From CAZDGK01 sp964505035 (GTDB taxonomy: Bacteria; Patescibacteriota; Saccharimonadia; UBA4664), in assembly GCA_964505035.1 (NCBI GenBank), contig CAZDGK010000004.1, positions 1-51,671 of the forward strand: a stretch of 51,671 bases of DNA. The letters run 5' to 3'. Below are positions 48,971 through 51,671 of this stretch, piece after piece. The notes below the pieces were generated by a model, which searched no databases, was not told where the DNA came from, and was given only the letters and a program-made list of their open reading frames with translations. The first letter of the stretch is position 1. The number at the start of each line of letters is the position of its first letter. Position numbers and translations under genes: made by a program.

Positions 48971-50110
48971 CTACGCGGGCTGAGGCTGAGCGTTGGCGAC
49001 TGGTGAAGGATTAATAGCTGCCTCGAAAGCCTCGTCGCTGAGCTTGAAATTGCTTTTGACCCGGTCGCGGATCTGTTGCAGGGTAAATTGCCGTAGCGGC
49101 TCCTGGTTGATCAAATACTGCTCGATGCCGAGATAGACCTTGCGCAGAGCGGCTTCCTCCTGGGGAGTGAGGTGCAGCAGGCCTTGTTGGGCCTGTGAGG
49201 CCGTGATGGCGCGCAGGGTGTCGAGCAGAGTGTTGATCTGAGACGGGTTGGAGGCTTGAGAGGCGGCAAACACGACGATATCGATAAGTAGCACACTGGA
49301 GGTCCCAACTGGCACGGTGCTCTCATTGATGAGTTTGAAGTAGTAGCCTGACATCAGGAACGCGAGTGATCCGAGGACGTGCGGGAGGTCGAGTGCTCCG
49401 CTTGGCGCTACCAGGTCGTAGGTGCCGGTGAGGACCAGCGTGGTGTAGAGCAGGCCGCTGAAGGTTTCGATGAACAGGGCTGTAGCGAACCAGCCGAGAG
49501 GCTGCCGGTAGATCTCGCTGGCGCGGCCGCGGATATTGAGCAAGATGATGGCCACTAGGCCAAAGATGACGCTAACCCAGACCGAGAAGCCGACACTGCT
49601 GATGGAGCCACCGATGGATGGCTGGAGGACTTGGGCGCAGGCGACAACGACGGCGGTAGCGCCGATTGATAGGGCGGCTGCGAACCACGTCGATGTCCAG
49701 AGGCTCTTGTAGCCAAACAGGCTGGCGAACCGCCGCACGCCGATGTAGTAGAGCAACACTGGTGCGATAAATGGGATGGAAACGACGCCGGCGGTGACCC
49801 AGAAGCTGGCGGTTTGGTCGAGATAAATGAGGATGGGAGTTTGGAAGTAGGCTACACCAAACAAGATGATGCCGATACTAATGAAGAGGTAGGCTATGCG
49901 GAGCTGCTGCTTGAAGCCCCCGAGGCTCCAGATGAAGAGAGCCGACGCGCCGATCTGCAAGACCATGACGGCGGTAGTGAGGATGAGTGAGAGGCGGAGG
50001 CCAAGTTCGGTGAAGCTGGCGGAGGGGTGCGGGGGGAGGAGCAGGGTCAGCAGTCCGATGGTGGCTGCGAGGCCAATAATTAAGCTGGCAGCAAGGCGAG
50101 CATGCTTCAT
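48971..50110 (-). CDS. Multi-pass membrane protein with cytoplasmic C-terminal helical domain
   Basis: 379 residues. About eight membrane segments in residues 5-265 (LAASLIIGLAATIGLLTLLL, LSLILTTAVMVLQIGASALF, FISIGIILFGVAYF and others), then a helical soluble domain (about 270-365) with LLHLTPQEEAALRKVYLGIE and LRQFTLQQIRDRVKSNF, ending in a Pro/Gln tail. The layout recalls 7TM sensor proteins, but no known domain was recognised. TACAAT ends 6 bases before the ATG. Confidence 0.75.
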   Translation of the reverse strand: MKHARLAASLIIGLAATIGLLTLLLPPHPSASFTELGLRLSLILTTAVMVLQIGASALFIWSLGGFKQQLRIAYLFISIGIILFGVAYFQTPILIYLDQTASFWVTAGVVSIPFIAPVLLYYIGVRRFASLFGYKSLWTSTWFAAALSIGATAVVVACAQVLQPSIGGSISSVGFSVWVSVIFGLVAIILLNIRGRASEIYRQPLGWFATALFIETFSGLLYTTLVLTGTYDLVAPSGALDLPHVLGSLAFLMSGYYFKLINESTVPVGTSSVLLIDIVVFAASQASNPSQINTLLDTLRAITASQAQQGLLHLTPQEEAALRKVYLGIEQYLINQEPLRQFTLQQIRDRVKSNFKLSDEAFEAAINPSPVANAQPQPA

Positions 50111-50116
50111 GACTGT

Positions 50117-50122
50117 ATTGTA
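50117..50122 (-). promoter_or_regulatory. -10 element, leaderless geometry (48971 gene)
   Basis: TACAAT, ACAGTC, ATG. Confidence 0.5.
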
Positions 50123-50162
50123 CGGTTGGCCCGGGGAAATTACGATACCGTTTATGGCAAAG

Positions 50163-50190
50163 GCCGCCACAGCTTCTGAGCCGTGGCGGC
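50163..50190 (-). terminator. Terminator of the 50198 gene
   Basis: GCCGCCAC / GTGGCGGC, 8-bp stem, 12-base loop; the minus strand continues CTTTGCC. Confidence 0.78.
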
Positions 50191-50197
50191 GCGATGA

Positions 50198-50707
50198 TCA
50201 GCCCTGGGCTGAGGTGGTTTTTGAGCTGGCTTGGGCCCGCCTGACGAGGGCGCGACCCTTGCCGGTGAGCCTGGCCATGCGGCTGCGGATCTTTTTGGCC
50301 TGGACCAGCTTCGTTTCGATGTAGCCCTCGGCCTCCAGGAGGAGGACGTATTTGGTGGCTAGGTGGCGGCCGTAGCCGGTGGCTTGAATGATGCTTGTCA
50401 GCGACTGCCAGCGACCGCCGGTTTTGGCCAGCCAGGGCATGATGCGCCAGGCCGGCACTCCGCCGCCGGCGAGATACACTAGCGCCGGGTACCCCTCGGT
50501 GCAGACCCGGTAGTAAGTGTGCCGGCCCTCCTTGGACGCGAGGGCGATCCAGCCCCGAGCGAGCGCGAGGTTCAGGGTGCGACGGACGGTCTGGCGGTTG
50601 TGGATGCCGGCCGCGTCAGCGATAGAGATGCTACTGAATCGCGGCTGGGTCAGCATGGTTTGATGGATGAGCCTAGCAGCCTGCTCTTTGGCAAACTGAA
50701 TGGCCAT
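50198..50707 (-). CDS. Double winged-helix DNA-binding-like protein
   Basis: 169 residues. Two wHTH-like units: about 12-75 (FSSISIADAAGIHNRQTVRR, LNLALARGWIAL, HTYYRVCTEGYPAL) and about 92-155 (WQSLTSIIQATGYGRHLATK, LLLEAEGYIET, MARLTGKGRAL). Both end in a wing plus T-x-x-G-x-A-L, as in MarR-like folds. Basic tail. Strong Shine-Dalgarno (AAGGAG) and own terminator. Probably a transcription factor; target unknown. Confidence 0.7.
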   Translation of the reverse strand: MAIQFAKEQAARLIHQTMLTQPRFSSISIADAAGIHNRQTVRRTLNLALARGWIALASKEGRHTYYRVCTEGYPALVYLAGGGVPAWRIMPWLAKTGGRWQSLTSIIQATGYGRHLATKYVLLLEAEGYIETKLVQAKKIRSRMARLTGKGRALVRRAQASSKTTSAQG

Positions 50708-50802
50708 GGGTGCTCCTTGGGTCGAGTGAATAGTCCGAAGGTAGCGCTATTTTGCAATCTGACGTGGCCGCGCGTCAATGGTAAGACGACCAGAGTTGGA
50801 GG

Positions 50803-51671
50803 CTAGAGCTGACGGGCGCGTTTGCGCTCGTGGGCGAGCAGATACCGCTTGCGCATGCGCAGGTTCTGCGGCGTGACCTCGAGCAGCTCGTCGTTTTCGA
50901 TGAAGTCGAGGGCTTCTTCGAGCGATAGCTGGGTGTATGGCGTGAGCTGGGTTTTCATGTCGGTGCTCGAGGCTCGCACGTTGGTCAGCTTCTTTTCCTT
51001 GGTGACATTGATCTCCATATCGTCGCCACGGCGGTTGAGGCCGATGATCATGCCCTCATAGACACGCGTGCCAGGGCCGACGAAGGCGGTGCCACGCTCC
51101 TCGACTGTCTCGAGGCTGTAGGTGGTGGCGGCGCCGGTTTCGGCACTGATGAGCACGCCGTTGCGCAGCTGCTGGAGGGCTGGGCCAATCGGCTCGTAGC
51201 CGATGAGCAGGCTGCCCATGGTGGCGGTGCCTTTGGTGGCGGTCAGTAGCAGGTTGCGCAGGCCGAGGAGGGTGCGGGTGGGAATACGGTAGATGAGCCG
51301 GGTAGATGACTGGGTGGTGGGCTCCATGGAGACCATCTCGGCGCGGCGGCGGCTGAGCTCGGAGGTGACGGTGCCGGTGAACTCTTCGGGGACGTCGATG
51401 GTGAGCTCCTCGACTGGCTCAGTAATGCGGCCGCCGTCCTCGCGGGTGACGACCTTGGGCCGTCCGACCTCGAGCTCGAAGCCTTCGCGGCGGAGGGTTT
51501 CGATGAGGACAGACAGGTGCAGTTCGCCGCGGCCAGACACCAGGAAGCCAGTGCCGTGGTCTTCCACGCGCAGGCCGACATTGGTCTCGAGTTCACGGGC
51601 CAGGCGGCCGCCGATCTGGCGGCTGGTGGTGAACTTACCCTCTTTGCCGGCGAAGGGGCTGGTGTTGGGGC
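50803..51671 (-). CDS. typA: Translational GTPase TypA/BipA (5' part outside the window)
   Basis: Ribosome-associated GTPase needed in stress and 50S assembly. Only the C-terminal 289 or so residues lie in the window (family about 600): NTSPFAGKEGKFTTSRQIGG, VSGRGELHLSVLIETLRREG (domain III), EPVEELTIDVPEEFTG (domain V), the TypA-specific C-terminal domain with YEPIGP, VYEGMIIGLNRRGDDMEINV and NVRASSTDMK, and LRMRKRYLLAHERKRA at the end. The frame is open to the window edge. Confidence 0.95.
   Translation of the reverse strand, partial: PNTSPFAGKEGKFTTSRQIGGRLARELETNVGLRVEDHGTGFLVSGRGELHLSVLIETLRREGFELEVGRPKVVTREDGGRITEPVEELTIDVPEEFTGTVTSELSRRRAEMVSMEPTTQSSTRLIYRIPTRTLLGLRNLLLTATKGTATMGSLLIGYEPIGPALQQLRNGVLISAETGAATTYSLETVEERGTAFVGPGTRVYEGMIIGLNRRGDDMEINVTKEKKLTNVRASSTDMKTQLTPYTQLSLEEALDFIENDELLEVTPQNLRMRKRYLLAHERKRARQL

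Overview
Overall. The window is a dense, GC-rich bacterial stretch with a mosaic gene order, short spacers, many small orphan genes and no phage, IS or CRISPR module. A CPR/Patescibacteria genome, most likely Saccharibacteria (TM7), fits best. The reasons are the family mix (PEGA protein, DUF5684, DUF2207, CapA, sortase, SNase, Gpi18/PIG-V-like enzyme, type II NADH dehydrogenase, lone purD), the lack of biosynthetic operons and the many putative leaderless genes. This is inference: no database search was possible. 100 Ns at 24076-24175 mark a scaffold gap. All product names come from motifs read by eye.

Layout. 1-3.5 kb: mreB (cut by the window edge), a PEGA/beta-propeller protein and a sortase. 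3.6 kb: tRNA-Leu(CAA). 3.7-8.1 kb: a less GC-rich island of secreted or membrane orphans, including a seven-repeat propeller protein, with two copies of a 39-base direct repeat near its ends. 8.1-11 kb: small orphans and a DUF5684 membrane protein. 11-18 kb: purD, NADH dehydrogenase, a ribokinase-like protein, an EEP-family enzyme and a RecD/Dda-type helicase. 18-23.7 kb: PadR regulator with a large inverted repeat, nuclease, DHA2 drug exporter with an AbrB-type regulator, orphans. 23.7-26 kb: glycosyltransferase plus CapA. 26.0-26.3 kb: a structured non-coding RNA with its own promoter and terminator. 26.3-33.7 kb: GNAT, NYN ribonuclease, DUF2207, a four-repeat HTH protein, an S53 peptidase, orphans. 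33.7-38.2 kb: response regulator, histidine kinase, membrane protein and MacB-like ABC transporter. 38.2-43.5 kb: mannosyltransferase-like protein, PQ-loop protein, two paralogous 100-residue proteins, GNAT, and an M20 peptidase behind a T-box-like leader. 43.5-51.7 kb: phosphofructokinase, C39-like surface protein, acyltransferase, DUF457, DUF1697, membrane protein, double-wHTH protein, typA (cut by the window edge).

Two expression styles. Thirteen mostly conserved genes (mreB, NADH dehydrogenase, helicase, NYN, DUF2207, response regulator, DUF1697 and others) have a -10-like hexamer ending 6-8 bases before the start codon and no Shine-Dalgarno, which predicts leaderless mRNAs. Interleaved with them, about twenty mostly unrecognised single genes carry a strong Shine-Dalgarno, often a consensus promoter, and a GC-rich hairpin right after the stop, like self-contained one-gene cassettes.

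Most interesting points: the T-box-like leader before an M20 peptidase, the unidentified RNA at 26.1 kb, the leaderless/cassette split, the four-module HTH protein and the repeat-flanked island.
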